DNA from: Areca catechu
Lineage: Eukaryota > Streptophyta > Magnoliopsida > Arecales > Arecaceae
Reading direction: 5' to 3'
Assembly (NCBI GenBank): GCA_021397845.1
Contig: CM038038.1
Span: forward strand, 67,130,748 to 67,194,747
Length of the DNA: 64,000 nt
Below the pieces are notes generated by a model. The model did no database searches. It was given only the letters and a program-made list of their open reading frames with translations, and was not told the DNA's origin. This document shows, piece after piece, positions 47,676-59,479 of this stretch; positions within the stretch are counted from its first letter, which is position 1; every line of letters starts with the position of its first letter. A program made the translations under genes and the position numbers.

Positions 47676-48081
47676 CATGACCGCCCATCCTAGATTGGAA
47701 GAGAGCTTGAAGAGGGGAGGGGAAGGGGGGCATGGATCATGTGAGTGGTCCCCTTTCTTGGGCGCCCAAAACAAACCACATGTCATCACCTCAGTGCACC
47801 ACATAAACAGATAAGGTGGGCCCTGAGCTGACATGTCTCCTTGCCTTTGTTAGGCTTAAAAGAGACTTAACTTTTGAACCACTAAAGACTTCATGGGCTT
47901 AGACTCGGCCCGACTTATTACAAGACTTAGCTCGACCCGATGGATCGAGATACAGACTCCATTTAAGCAAATAAACTAGAGGCTGACAGCCTTATTACAG
48001 GACTCGATAAACACAGAACCCTAATCAGAGATCCCCCAAAGTTTGAAGGGCTCAAGTCAAACCCTGATGTCCACATCAATT

Positions 48082-48490
48082 CTCCCAGGGTGGTAGAAAC
48101 TCGCTCCTATCGAGTGGAAGTTGATTTGGCTTTGGTACTTCTCCAGCAGTCGGTGAATGGCAGGTCCTCCTTGGTGATCCACGAGTCATCAGATTTGGGG
48201 TCGGCCTTGCCAACGGACCAAGTAACCTGAAAGCCTTTGCCCTGGGCTACGGTAGCTCGACCATCCAAGATACGCTCAATCTGCACTCCTTACTCAGGTC
48301 AATTTGGAAGTGGACACTCTGGTCAGGTTTACTCTCCAAAAAGGATTAGGCTCAAATCACTCGCTAGGTGGTTTGCTGGTTCCCTATACTCAACTAAGTG
48401 CAAGATATTGAGAGTCGAGCTAATGTCCCAAATTAGGGTATTAGGGTCACTCTCCTATCACTCTAAGGGACCAATTCAGCGAGCATAAAA
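48082..48490 (-). pseudogene. chromodomain/integrase C-terminus of the gag-only chromovirus
   Basis: Aligns with 25357-25760 of the complete chromovirus: the sequence before the LTR, the RIxDGR/ILDD-type chromodomain start and the region corresponding to SEYREPA. Multiple stops. It confirms that the element once carried, or recombined with, a chromovirus pol. Confidence 0.6.
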
Positions 48491-48808
48491 ACTTCTTTAT
48501 TATTTCAGAATCCCCAATTCTCTACTTAGCTTGCTTTCAGGAACAACCAAATTTTAATTATTAATTTTCGTGTCCCTAGTATGCAATGCAAGAGATCATG
48601 CAGATTCTGAGACTCAAGTAACACTCAACAAAAGCAAACTAAACTAGGTATTCCTAGCAAGAGGAATTTATTGGGGTCCTAGTGCCTAAACCTACTAGAC
48701 CATTGGTTCTCTAGGCTTGACCCTAGCCTGGTATGCACAAGAAAAATTTTTTAGGATCCCTAACAGATGCCATAAAGTATACCAGAAGTAGAGGGCGAAT
48801 GGGATGGG

Positions 48809-49676
48809 CTATAAGGAGTCACACATTCTGGTAGTCTCAATAAAAAGTAACCTCCTGGCTCTAGGGATATGAGATGGCTTAAGAAAAGACAGGGAATAAA
48901 AATGAGACTCAGGGACTGGTTCGAAGTTTAGGCAGCTGACCTTAATGTATGAATGAAGGTCTAAAGGTGTGCTCATCTTAACCTCATGGTCAGTACTAGG
49001 AGGATCGATAGGTGCAAGTCCTCGGGTAGACAGGATGCTCCTAGATAGTGGAGGGCTTTCGGGAAGGTCTTTGGAACATTCATCTTGAGAATCTATACCT
49101 TCATCTATTTCGTTTGATCCTGGCTTGGTCAGTTCTACTACAAGGTCTATAGTGGACCCAGGATCATTATCATTTGGGTCCTTGCTAAGTTCTGGGGTAT
49201 CCTTAATGATTCCATCAAGTGGGAGCTGATCAATTAAATTATCAGGTGATACCTCCTCACATTCTTCTTCTTCTTCATATTCATTAATCAAGCTTATGTC
49301 AGGCTCATATATGACCTCTTCAAACTCACTGAAGGGTTCTAATCCTTTCTCCTTTGGTTCCTCTATAGGCACGACTATGGTTGGGTCAACTACTTTTGGG
49401 ATGGCCCTACCTAACTCCTTCTCAGTGTTTTCTTTCTGGTCAAGAGGTGACACGGGTGGGGATTGATAAACAAAAGTCTGGTTCACTATAGATGTTGGAT
49501 CAATCGGGATTTGATTCAAGTTGGTAGAGGTCGGCTTTAAGTCCAAAGTATTAGATTGAGTATATCTTAAAGACCACTCATAGTCTTGGGCTTCTTGGTA
49601 GGCTTGCTCTAACTTATTAATCTTTTCAAAGCCTAATTTTCTATAGATGTCTGGGTGTAGCCAAGCCCTAAACCTC
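48809..49676 (-). CDS. chromovirus gag C-terminal region (open, truncated)
   Basis: About 290 codons open. The start of the frame lies in copia sequence; gag similarity begins at LRFRAWLHPDIYRKLGFEKI, the end of the retrotransposon gag core, followed by KLEQAYQEAQDYE. Then a long acidic Pro/Ser/Glu-rich tail with an EFEEVIYEPDISLINEYEEE block, which parallels EFEEEVYEARMNLVDEYEGE in the complete chromovirus. No zinc knuckle is present between these blocks, unlike the complete element. A long open frame with no knuckle suggests a gag variant kept open for some time. Confidence 0.65.
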
Positions 49677-49698
49677 AAATTTATCAAAGGCTTCAGAT

Positions 49699-51009
49699 TT
49701 ATGTTTCATAAAATACACATATCCGAACTTTAATACTTTTTCTGGTTTGTTTTTCGACCATACTTTGATACTCCTTAAATTTATCAAAGGCTTCAGATTT
49801 ATGTTTCATAAGATACACATATCCGAACCTAGATAAATCATCTGTAAATGTGATAAAATATGAGTATCCACCTCTGGCCTGAGTTGTTATTGGACCACAT
49901 ACATCAGTATGTATAAGTCCTAATAACTCAGTTGACCTTTCTCCATGTCCAGTAAATGGAGTCTTGGTCATCTTACCCATGAGACATGATTCACAAGTTC
50001 CTAATGACTCATACTCATAAGGATCAAGGAATTTTTCCTTGTATAACTTGCTTATCCTAGACTCATTAACATGACCAAGTCGATGATGCCAAAGTAAAGT
50101 ATCATTAAAATCTTTTCTTTTTCTTTTATTATTGACATGAAAAACACTATCATTGGAAGAAAGAGTTAAGAGCCCATTGCTAAATATGCCAGAACAAATA
50201 ATTTTATTAGATAACATTATCGAGCAACCAGTGCTCGTTACATCCATTACATATCCTTGTTTTAACAACAAAGGAATAGATATAATGTTCCTAATAATCT
50301 TAGGCATATAGTAACAATTTTCTAACTCCAAAATCTTCCCTGAAGGCAACTTCAGAATATAAGTCCCTACAGCTTCTGCTTGAATGATATCACCACTAGC
50401 ACCATAGAGATTGAAGTCACCTTCCTTCAATACTTTAAGCTTGTGGAGGTCCTGCAAAGATTTGCATATATGGTAACCACAAGCGGTATCCAATACCCAA
50501 GTATTTGATATAGACGAATTTAATGTCAACATAGCATGTATCTCATACATACCTTTTGGTGCATCTGCCGCACCAGGCTTCACAGTTGCAAGGTAAGCCT
50601 TGCAATTCCTTTTCCAATGTCCCGCTTTGCCGCAAAAGAAACAGGTTGACTGTTTTGAGGCCTTCTTTCCTTTCTTATTTTTATTGATGCCACCCTTAGG
50701 GTTTAGCCTCCTATTAAAATCCTTTTTGCCTGATTTCTTCTTATTGGTCTTATCAACAAGAAGAAGTGGAGCCTTTTCTTTCTTAATGTGGCTCTCTGTT
50801 GTTTTTAACATATTTAACAGCTCAGGCAAGGAAGTATTCAGTTTGTTCATGTGATAATTCAAGACAAACTGAGAAAATGACTCCGGGAGTGATTGTAGGA
50901 TTAAATCCTGATTCAACTCCCCATCCATAATAAAATCTAATTGACCCAATCTAGTGATTAAGTCAATTACCTTCAGAACATGATCCTGAATGGATGTTCC
51001 CTCTGTCAT
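49699..51009 (-). pseudogene. copia gag C-terminus-nucleocapsid-protease-integrase N-half, copy 3
   Basis: 436 codons open from ATG 51009. Gag C-terminus; CCHC knuckle intact (CFFCGKAGHWKRNC); protease LDTACGYHIC; HHCC domain (LWHHRLGHVNES ... CESC); integrase first Asp in HTDVCGP. The frame leaves integrase at ETRKSIKV before the second Asp, through the duplication at the junction. Longest open copia stretch here after 2598-4100. Confidence 0.82.
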
Positions 51010-51375
51010 CCTAGCACGGAATAACTACTTAGATATTTCGTATCTAGCAGTTCTACTTTGTTCTCCATAAAGCTCTTTTAAATTGAGCATTATGGATTGA
51101 GTATCCATGCTTTCATGCTGTCTCTGTAACTCATTGGTCATAGAGGCCAGTATGATACACATGACAGTGAGGGAGTCATTCTACCATAATTTGTATGTGG
51201 CCATATCTTCCTGTGTGGCATCATCCCCTAGTGGATTAAGACTAGGGGTATCAAGAATATAAGAAAGTTTTTCTGAACTCAGTACAATCTTTAAATTTCT
51301 CAACCAGTCCACATAGTTTGGACCAGTCAGTTTGTTGGTATCTAAGATACTTCGTAGTGATAATGAAGATGCCAT
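51010..51375 (-). pseudogene. copia gag N-terminus, copy 3
   Basis: ATG 51375, MASSLSLRSILDTNKL. Interrupted by TAG at 51181-51183 (KLW, stop, NDS; the other copies read through here) and by TAG at 51025-51027 after EISK, the stop position shared with copies 1 and 2. Confidence 0.8.
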
Positions 51376-52548
51376 TTATCTACATTTAATAAAGAACAAT
51401 ACATAAGCAAACAACCATGAAATGACTTACATAATTAAATTAGGTCTTCAATTTAATTATGTCTCCCACTATTTTATCAAAAATCATAGCCCTCACTATG
51501 ATAATCGAGAAGAACCCTGATCGGTTTTTCTTAGTGAGATTGAGATCCTAATAACTTATAAAAGATCTTACAGAAAGCACAACAAATCTTTTAAAAGCTC
51601 AAAGGTAGGAAACTCTTCCAATTATATCTCATATAATTCTCAAGAAGTAACTTGGCCTCTAGAACATTATTAGTCTTGCAGAAAACACAACAAACCATAA
51701 TGTTCTAGTTAAGTCAAGACCCTTTCATTTCAATACAGTCGGTACTCAAATATAATGCCCTTGCAGATAACACAACAAAGCATTATACTGAATATACTGT
51801 AAGCATATCTATGCACGAGACTAGTATTATGTCAATCACCATATTAGGTCTTGCAGATAACACAACAAACCTAATGTGGTTCATAACATAATAATGATCC
51901 AGCATGAAGGAAGGCCAATGTATAGTATTTTTAACACTAAGCATTTTAGTCAAGATTTAAATATAATCAAATCGGCCAGGCAAGTGGAAGAGATGTGGGA
52001 GTCCCCCCGTTGCTTTCCTAGACACCAATAAAAATTGGCCAGGTCAGTCAACGGAACCAATTAAAAAACACAATTCTCTTTACCTTCCCAGAACCACCTT
52101 TCTAGACACCGAATGATCAATTGTTCATCATGACTAGTGATGCTTATTAGTTAAATATACTATGACTTAATATAATTTTAAGAGGAGGGCTTTATAAAAT
52201 TGCCAGCACATTCTTATAGAATATATCACAATCATATCATTCTGATAAACAAATATGTGCTAAGTGTGTCATCATACTAGGACAACCATTTACCACAAAA
52301 TGGATCCACCATTATGCCAGGGCAACCTTATTTCAGTATGATGACTTCAAAACTAAACATATCTCTATAATAATTAGGGTTTGAGTGAAAAACCCTAATT
52401 AGTGATGCACATATAACATAAATTATCATACATGCATCCCATAAATATGCTAAGTGTATCAGCATTCAAGGGTTTAAAACCCTAACATGCGACACTACAA
52501 CAAAAACACATATAGATATTTTTCATATGTTTTAACTGTAATAAGGGT
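51376..52548 (-). other. copia copy 3 leader with stem-loop array
   Basis: Four stem-loops: 51558-51593, 51658-51708 (12-bp perfect stem), 51751-51787 and 51838-51880. GGCCAGGT module at about 51970-52120. A branched stem-loop at 52268-52345 with perfect 11-bp outer arms. No ORF of note. Confidence 0.72.
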
Positions 52549-52561
52549 GGCTCTGATACCA
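52549..52561 (-). promoter_or_regulatory. primer-binding site, copia copy 3
   Basis: Minus strand TGGTATCAGAGCC, one base from the LTR edge at 52563; complementary to initiator-Met tRNA. Confidence 0.85.
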
Positions 52562-52562
52562 C

Positions 52563-54974
52563 TGTTGGGAATCTGGTGCATCACAGCGGAAGTGTAATTT
52601 CAAAATGATGAAATTTGCACCATAATCCCTTAGCCAAGATCTCCTTATTCAGGATTAAAATATATAATAAACATACAAACTTACATTGTTAGAATTAGGG
52701 CACCAACCTGTTAACGCTAAATCCAATTTTGATGTAGAATCAAAACTTGGTGTTGAATGCCCTTTTGATTTCACCAGGCGTCCAAATGTCCACCCTCCAA
52801 TAGTGATCCACAAGAAGATTGATCAAGATGCTAGCTTCTTCAAAATTCCTTCACTTGAATTCTTATCCTAGAACTCAAGAGGACTATGGCTTTAAAACTT
52901 CACGGTAGGGACTCCTTACTTCCTTTCTTTCTTCTTCCTCTCCCTTTCTTAAGACCTTGTCCTAAGAATAAAACTCTTGTCTTGAAGGAGGAGAAGGATT
53001 TAAGACACTAATGTCTTAATGTAAAGGAAATAGAAACAGAGTAATTCTTTTCTTTTACCGATCGAGAGATTCTTCCTATCTCTTGTTTCAGACTTGAGTT
53101 TCAACAGAGAAGAGAACTCTGTAAAAGGGAAACTCTCTGTGTCCTAAACAAGCTAAGGAGGAATCAGTCTCCTAGAAAGAAAGGAAAAATAAAAACCTCT
53201 ATCGTACATTAGTCCAACACCCGAGACCTCTGTTCCTTAAATAGATTACAAAAAGATGTCTTCACAACTCTCTGCAAACACCATTCCATTTTGTCTCACG
53301 CCCCTTCCCTATTTCTCACGCCCCCTTCCCTCCTTCTCACGCCCTTCCAGATTAAAACTCATGGCTTTTCCTAAAAGAAAAGTCATGAAATTCCAGAAGA
53401 AAGGAATCACGATGTTTCGGTCTCCGAAAAGACATTGTTTCACGCAACCGGGAAGAGTCAACGCCTTCCTTCTTTCTTAAAATCCCATCAGCCGTTGGAT
53501 TCCCATCCAAAGGGGGACAAGTGGAGCGCTAATTTTAAGAAAGGAGGCCGCCCCATCTTAATTCATCGGAGAATTAAGTGGGGCGTGCCAAGAGTCCATG
53601 CGCCATGGACTCTTCCAAATGGCGTGCCAAGAATCCATAGTGCATGGACTCTTGGCATTTTGGCATGGAAATGCAAAGGGGCGGGTGGGGAGGCTAGCCT
53701 AGTTACATGGCTAGCCAATAGGGTTAGCCATAATCCCTATTTTCATAATTAGGGTCTAATTAGATCTAATTAGAACCCAAATTGAACCAATCCGGAACCC
53801 TAATTCGAATCCGATTCGAATAGAAGCTAGGGTTTGCAACACCTGCTAGAGTGTTATCCTGCAAAGATGATTTAATTACAAATTAAACTCTTGATCAATC
53901 CTCTTAAGTATGTGACCCATTGGGTTCCACATCTAGCCAGCAGTGGGTTCGAATACAAGTTGACCTAATTTGATTAGAACTCTTTCTAATCGATTTAGGT
54001 CAAACCGGGCTTACCCGATTTGATCAATTAGGACTCTTCCTAATATGTGATCTTTGAATTTGATCAACCCACAAGACAAGATTAACGTCTAGCAACGTAT
54101 CATGTCTCCCCGGAAGATATGAAAATTCTGGTGAAATACCAAAATTACCCTTCAGTAGAGAGTTACCGTACAATTAAATCTTTCGATCATCCTGCACCCA
54201 AAATATAACTATGGATATGGATATATGTCAAATCCAATATTATATTTATTTCTAGCTCAATCTTATATTGATGATTCAATTATCTTGATATTAGAAATCA
54301 TCTCTAATATCTTTACTTTGATCAAAGATTCCCTGAATCATCATCCGATTGTTAACTAGCTGGATGCAATCTCCTCTTACCAAGAGTAATCGATTCCTTG
54401 TTGACCTACTCATTACCTTCATATCCAACTCACCATTCCCAGTATCAATCCTGTGCATGACTCAGTGTCATGATTAGGATTGAACCAAAGCATGGGTTCA
54501 TGTACATAAGGTACTTATGGCAGTCTCAGGTCAAAGGATTACTTGTACCACTCCCACTATGAGAACCTTCTATTGACATGTTGCTAAGACTCCATTAGAT
54601 GTTCTCAAGTTGGATCATATCAGTGAACTCATTCTCCAATGAGCACCCACATCCCAGTATTAGTGTCATACACAAGTGACTGTGAGAGCAGTCACCCTTT
54701 CCAGTATACATGGGATGTGCTAGTCTTACCGGAAAACCCTGATCCCCTACTCAGGGTTCCTTTGACTAGGAATACTTTAGATTAAGGTTTTAAGATTTTA
54801 GGTCTCACTGGTATAATCTCATCATAACCCTAAAATCATAGCCTTAATCTATGGGGTTCATCATATAATATAAACACAGCATATGATGAAAAATAATGCC
54901 TTTATTAGAAAATTGTCAATTACAATGGTTTGGGAGATACAACATAGATTGGCTTGTAGGGCATATCCCTTTCA
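52563..54974 (-). repeat. 5' LTR (family B) of copia copy 3
   Basis: 2412 bp, + strand TGTTGGGAATC ... ATCCCTTTCA. In sense TGAAAGGGATATGCCC, as in the solo LTR at 7326. ORFs at 52686-53752 are LTR frames. Confidence 0.85.
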
Positions 54975-56555
54975 TCCATATCTTCCGGGTAGACATGACA
55001 CGTTGCTAGACGTCAATCTTGTTTTGTGGGTTGATTAAATTGAATGATCACTTATTAGGAAGAGTCCTAATTGATCATAATCGGGTAAGCCCGATTTGAC
55101 CTAAATCGATTAGAAAGAGTTCTAATCAAATTAGGTCAACTTGTATTCGAACCCACTGCTGGCTAGATGTGGAACCCAATGGGTCACACACTTAAGAGAA
55201 TTGATCAAGTGTTTAATTTTGTAATTAAATCATTTTGCATGATGACACTCTAGTAGGTGTTGCAAATCCTAGCTTCTATTCGAATTAGATTCGAATTAGG
55301 GTTCCGGATTGGTTCAATTTGGGTTCTAGTTGGATCTAATTAGACCCTAATTGAGTTTATAGGGATTATAGCTAACCCTATTGGCTAACCAAGTATTTAG
55401 GCTAGCCCCTCCACCCGCTCCATTGAGTTTTCATGCCAAAATGCCAAGAGTCCATGCACTAATGGACTCTTGGTGCGCCATTTGGAGGAGTCCATGGGCG
55501 CATGGACTCTTGGCGCGCCCACTTAATTCTCCGATGAATTAAGATGGGGCGGCCTTTCTTTCTCACCTTAGCACCTCACTTGTCCTCCCTTGGATGGAAA
55601 TCTAATGGGTGGTGGGGTTTTATGAAAGAAAGAAAGCGCTGTTTCTTCCCGGTCGCGCGAAATAATATCTCTTCGGAGATTTAAATTCGCGACTCCTTTC
55701 TTTTAAAAACATCGCGACTTTTTCTTTAAGAAAGGCCGTGGGATTTAATCTGGAAGGCCGTGAGAAGGAGGGAAGGGGCATGAGAAAATGAGAAGGGCAT
55801 GAGAAAGAGTTTACGGAGAGTTGTGTGGGTGCCTCTCTGAAATCTATTTAAGGGGTCAGGAAAATCAGAACTCAGGTGATTGTAATCTGATGTGCTTTTA
55901 TTTTTCTTCTTCCTCTCCAAAAGACTCCTTCCCTCTTTTCTTGTTTTACATTGTTTCCTTTATAGAGGACTCCTCTGTCAAAACTCTGTTGCTGAACAAG
56001 AATAAAAGAGAAGGTCTCCGACGGTAAAGGAAAGAACGAGTTCTAATTTTCTTTCCTTTCTTTCTTACATTAAGACATTCTTGTCTTAATTTTTCCTCCA
56101 ATTTAAGACAAGCCTATATCCTCTTAGGACAAGGTCTTATCTTCAAGACAAGGGTGTCTTAAAGGGCCAAGGTCTTAGTGGAAGGAGGAGAAGAGATCAA
56201 AGAAAGGGAGGCAACCTCTTGTGTAGAAGAATTCCAGCCATAATCCGAAGAATTGAGTTCTAGGAAGAAGAACTCAATAGGAGGAACCATTGGACAAGAA
56301 GATAGTGTTCTTGATCATTGCTCTGTGTGGATCACCATCAGAGGGTGGACACCTGGATGCCTGGTGAATTCAGTTAGCCCCTTCAACTTCAAGTTTGTTG
56401 GAATAAGTGATTAAAGGTTGGTACCCTAATCCTAATTTGCATAGATATGCTTGTCATATGTTCTAGTCTTATTTAAGGAGTTCCTGGTTTAGGGTTTTTT
56501 GTGTGAATTTAGTTTTAATTTTGAAATTACCCTTCCGCTGCATTGCACCGGAACC
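54975..56555 (+). repeat. family B LTR fragment in opposite orientation
   Basis: Matches the solo LTR from about its base 841 (8166) to close to its end, and is the inverted counterpart of about 52575-54130. Its missing first 840 bp and the head-to-head junction fit copia copy 3 having inserted into an older LTR of its own family. Its right end passes into LTR C. Confidence 0.8.
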
Positions 56556-57088
56556 CTATAGTCTATACCCAGCAAACTTCCATCACCGGATTAGAAATCT
56601 GGGTAGTCCGGCACCTAAGCATAGTGAGTTGCTTGTAAGCTACCATAGTGATCTCCAATTAAAGGAATAATTCATGTCCACATTCTAATGCAAGACTTCT
56701 CTTCGGTAAAAAGAGAATCTCGCATGATATCACATTCAGTGAAATGTCAAACACAACACTTGCATGTCATACCAATGTCTCCACATTCCTTGGTTAAGAG
56801 GATAACCAACCTATATAACATACAATGATCTATACTTGATACATAGTCATCCTATAATAATGTATCATTTGATTGTGAATAATTTAAGAACTACTCGATA
56901 TATCCTTTCTATATCGAGTACAAGGAAGTTCAAAGGACTTCATCACACAAGAGTTCACATTAAGGAAAATGTATATGTGATGAACTGCCAAAAGATAAGT
57001 TTTATTTATATCAAAATTTATATCCAATATATAAATAGCACAACCGTCTACGGCCTAGACGATTAGCTTTGGGACATAATTCCCAACA
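56556..57088 (-). repeat. 3' LTR fragment (family C) of copia copy 5
   Basis: Ends TTCCCAACA next to a polypurine-like complement (actctcacttgg). Matches 41005-41480. Its left part is missing. Confidence 0.72.
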
Positions 57089-57169
57089 ACTCTCACTTGG
57101 ACTAAAGCCAATCAATACAGAATCGCATTCCCATTTTTCAATTACAATCTTTAAACTCTTGAATTCTGA

Positions 57170-57532
57170 CTACTTTAGTGAAGGGTTGGCCAGATTTTCC
57201 TTTCCATCGATCTTCTGAAGGTCGATGTCCCCTCGTGCCACAATCTCTCGCATGAGATGGTAGCGACGTAGAATGTGCTTGGTGCGCTGGTGGGACTTTG
57301 GCTCTTTAGCTTGAGCTATGGCTCTAGTGCTGTCACAAAATACTGTAACCGGGCCATCCAGGGAAGGTGCCACTCCCAGCTCGCCTAGGAACTTTCGTAG
57401 CCATATAGCTTCCTTTACTGTATCTGATGTTGCAATGTATTCTGCTTCGCAAACCGAGTCCTCCACTATGTGTTGCTTGGAACTTTTCCAGCAGATGGCT
57501 CCTCCATTTAGGGTAAATACAAAGCCCAACAC
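57170..57532 (-). pseudogene. copia RNase H, copy 5
   Basis: 120 codons, almost the whole C-terminal half. GFVFTLNGGAICWKSSKQ, then VCEAEYIATSD with catalytic Glu, KHILRRYHLMREIV, and ANPSLK near the end (usually NPFTK). Upstream (57540-57810) a broken stretch holds the YTDSSFQSD-like first Asp region. Confidence 0.85.
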
Positions 57533-57813
57533 ACTTTTGCTATCATCTCTATCTGACTGAAAACTTTAATCGGTATAACCAACAATTTTTAAGTTAGGCC
57601 TCCATAGATAAGCCATTGGTCTTTAGTATTTCTCAAATACTTTAGGATGGTTTTTACCACCTTCCAATGTGCTTCACTTGGATCAGACTGGTATCTGCTC
57701 ACTACTCCTAGTGAGTGCCATGTCTGATCTAGTACATGTCATTGCACATTATAGATCCCACTGTCGAAGCATATAGGACTCTACTGATACGCTCTCTCTC
57801 CTTAGGAGTTGAC

Positions 57814-58745
57814 TCATGATCCTTTTTGGAGAGTAATTCCATGGCCTATCAGAAGATAGCCTTTCTTGAAATTTTCCATGCAAAACCATTTCAACACGGT
57901 ATCAATGTACGTTGACTGGGATAATCCCAGAAGTCTTAAAGATATATCTCTATAGATCTTCATCCCTAGGATGTAGGAGGCTTCACCCAAGTCCTTCATA
58001 GAGAACTGAGATGATAACCAGACTTTTATTCTCGGTAGTGAAGGGATGTCATTCTCGATTAAGAGAATGTCATCCACATACAATACAAGGAATACAACCA
58101 CAGAACCATTAGCCCACTTATAAATGCAAGGTTCTTCTCCATTCTTAACGAATCCATATGACTTAATACACTTATCAAATCGTATGTTCCAACTCCGAGA
58201 TGCTTGCTTCAGTCCATAGATAGACCTTTGGAGCTTGCAAACCTTTGACTCACCATTTAGGAAGGCTGTTCGGACATCCATTTGCCAGATTTCATAGTTG
58301 AAGTATGCAGCTAAATCAAGCATAATTTGAATGGATTTGAGCATTGCCATAAGGGAAAATGTCTCATCATAGCAATACCATAATATTGATGATACCTCTT
58401 GGCAACCAAACGGGCTTTGTAGGTCTCCACCCTTCCATCTGCACCCCGTTTCCTTTTGAAAATCCATCTATACCCAATGGATTTTATCCCTTCAGGTGGA
58501 TCAACTAATATCCATACATTATTGATCTCCAAGGACTCCATTTCGGATTTCATGGCTTCTAGCCACTTATCAGAGTCGGACCTTTGTAGAGCATCCATAT
58601 AGGTGATCGGATCCTCATTATTTTCGTTAAGTTTAATAGGATCTTCATTCTGGACCAAGAAACTATAGTATCTATCTGGTTGATGCAGTACTCTATTGGA
58701 TCTCCTTAATGGGTGCTCAATGGGCTCCAAATTTGAATTAGTCAA
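57814..58745 (-). pseudogene. copia reverse transcriptase, copy 5
   Basis: Two overlapping frames (57814-58467, 58311-58745), frameshifted around 58360-58400. RT blocks from YRWIFKRK to ARLVAK, WQMDVRTAFLNG, RSIYGLKQASRSWN, and YVDD at 58069-58080, then GEASYILGMKI. All catalytic Asp are present. Upstream linker LRRSNRVLHQPDRYY. Confidence 0.85.
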
Positions 58746-59479
58746 ATCCGGTTCTGAGGTGTCTTCTAAATGTGCTGGTTCTTCTACCTGTTGAACTTTA
58801 TTAAGTTCAATCTTAATGGCTACAATTCCTTCACTAAGGAACTCCTTTTCTAAAAAGATAACCTTAAGACCAATAAATAGCTTTTATTCATCAGGCAGGT
58901 AAAAGAAATACCCTTTAGACTCTTTCGGATATCCAACAAATAGGCACCGGTCAGACCTAGGTCCTAGTTTATCAGTTTGCAAATCTTGACATAGGCCGGA
59001 CACCCCTAGGCCCTAAGGTGTGAGAGCATCGATTTTCGTTCAAACCATATCTCATATGGAGTCCTATCCACAGACTTGCTAGGAGACCTATTAAGAAGAT
59101 AACAGGCAGTCTCTAGGGCATAACCCCAGAAAGAGATAGGCAGAGTGGCAAATCCCATCATGGACTAGACCATGTCCAACAAAGTCCTATTCCTCCTTTC
59201 AGACACACCATTCAGTTGGAGTGTCCCCGAAGGTATCCATTGAGAGAGAATCCCATTCTCTTGAAGATAAGTCAAAAACTCACTGGAAAGATATTCGCCT
59301 CCTCGATCAGATCGAAGAGTCTTTATACTCTTTCTAGTTTGCTTTTCAACTTCATTATGATATCGTTTGAACATTTTAAACAACTCAGACTTATATCTCA
59401 TAAGATAGATATAACCGAACCTGGATAAGGTCGCATGTAAAAGAAATGAAATAATTATACCCACCTCTAGCACTGACAT
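58746..59479 (-). pseudogene. copia integrase core, copy 5
   Basis: 59165-59479 holds the second catalytic Asp in SDRGGEYLS and Glu in SERRNRTLLD. The lower part (58746-59160) encodes the rest of the core and an FVGYP-type block through stops. Confidence 0.8.

Larger units (their letters stand above)
46513..48078 (-). repeat. 3' LTR of the gag-only chromovirus
   Basis: 1566 bp, + strand TGTTTTC ... CCACATCA, followed by attctcccaggg as at 25357. TATA-like tttaaata on + at about 47255-47262. Two tandem arrays inside (46992-47150; 47443-47675). ORFs at 46983-47834 derive from these repeats. Confidence 0.72.
46513..49676 (-). mobile_element. gag-only chromovirus derivative
   Basis: Minus strand. 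3' LTR 46513-48078, chromodomain/integrase remnant 48082-48490, unassigned spacer 48491-48808, gag C-terminal ORF 48809-49676. Protease, RT and most of integrase are absent, and the 5' end is cut at the copia junction. Probably a non-autonomous or deleted relative of the complete chromovirus. Confidence 0.65.
49677..54974 (-). mobile_element. Ty1/copia copy 3, 5' half with complete 5' LTR
   Basis: Related to copies 1 and 2 but a distinct subfamily. Minus strand: LTR 52563-54974, PBS 52549-52561, leader, gag, nucleocapsid, protease, GAG_pre-integrase and the start of integrase. It ends at about 49677, where chromovirus gag begins. RT and RNase H are missing. A 50-bp segment is repeated at the broken end (49679-49728 and 49779-49828). 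Confidence 0.82.

Noticed and set aside
47279..47834. ORFs on both strands of 47279-47834
   Set aside because: Produced by a 65-95-bp tandem repeat in a chromovirus LTR; no known domain.
55726..56027. ORFs at 55726-56027
   Set aside because: They lie in the inverted family B LTR piece; no domain, not conserved in the sister LTR.
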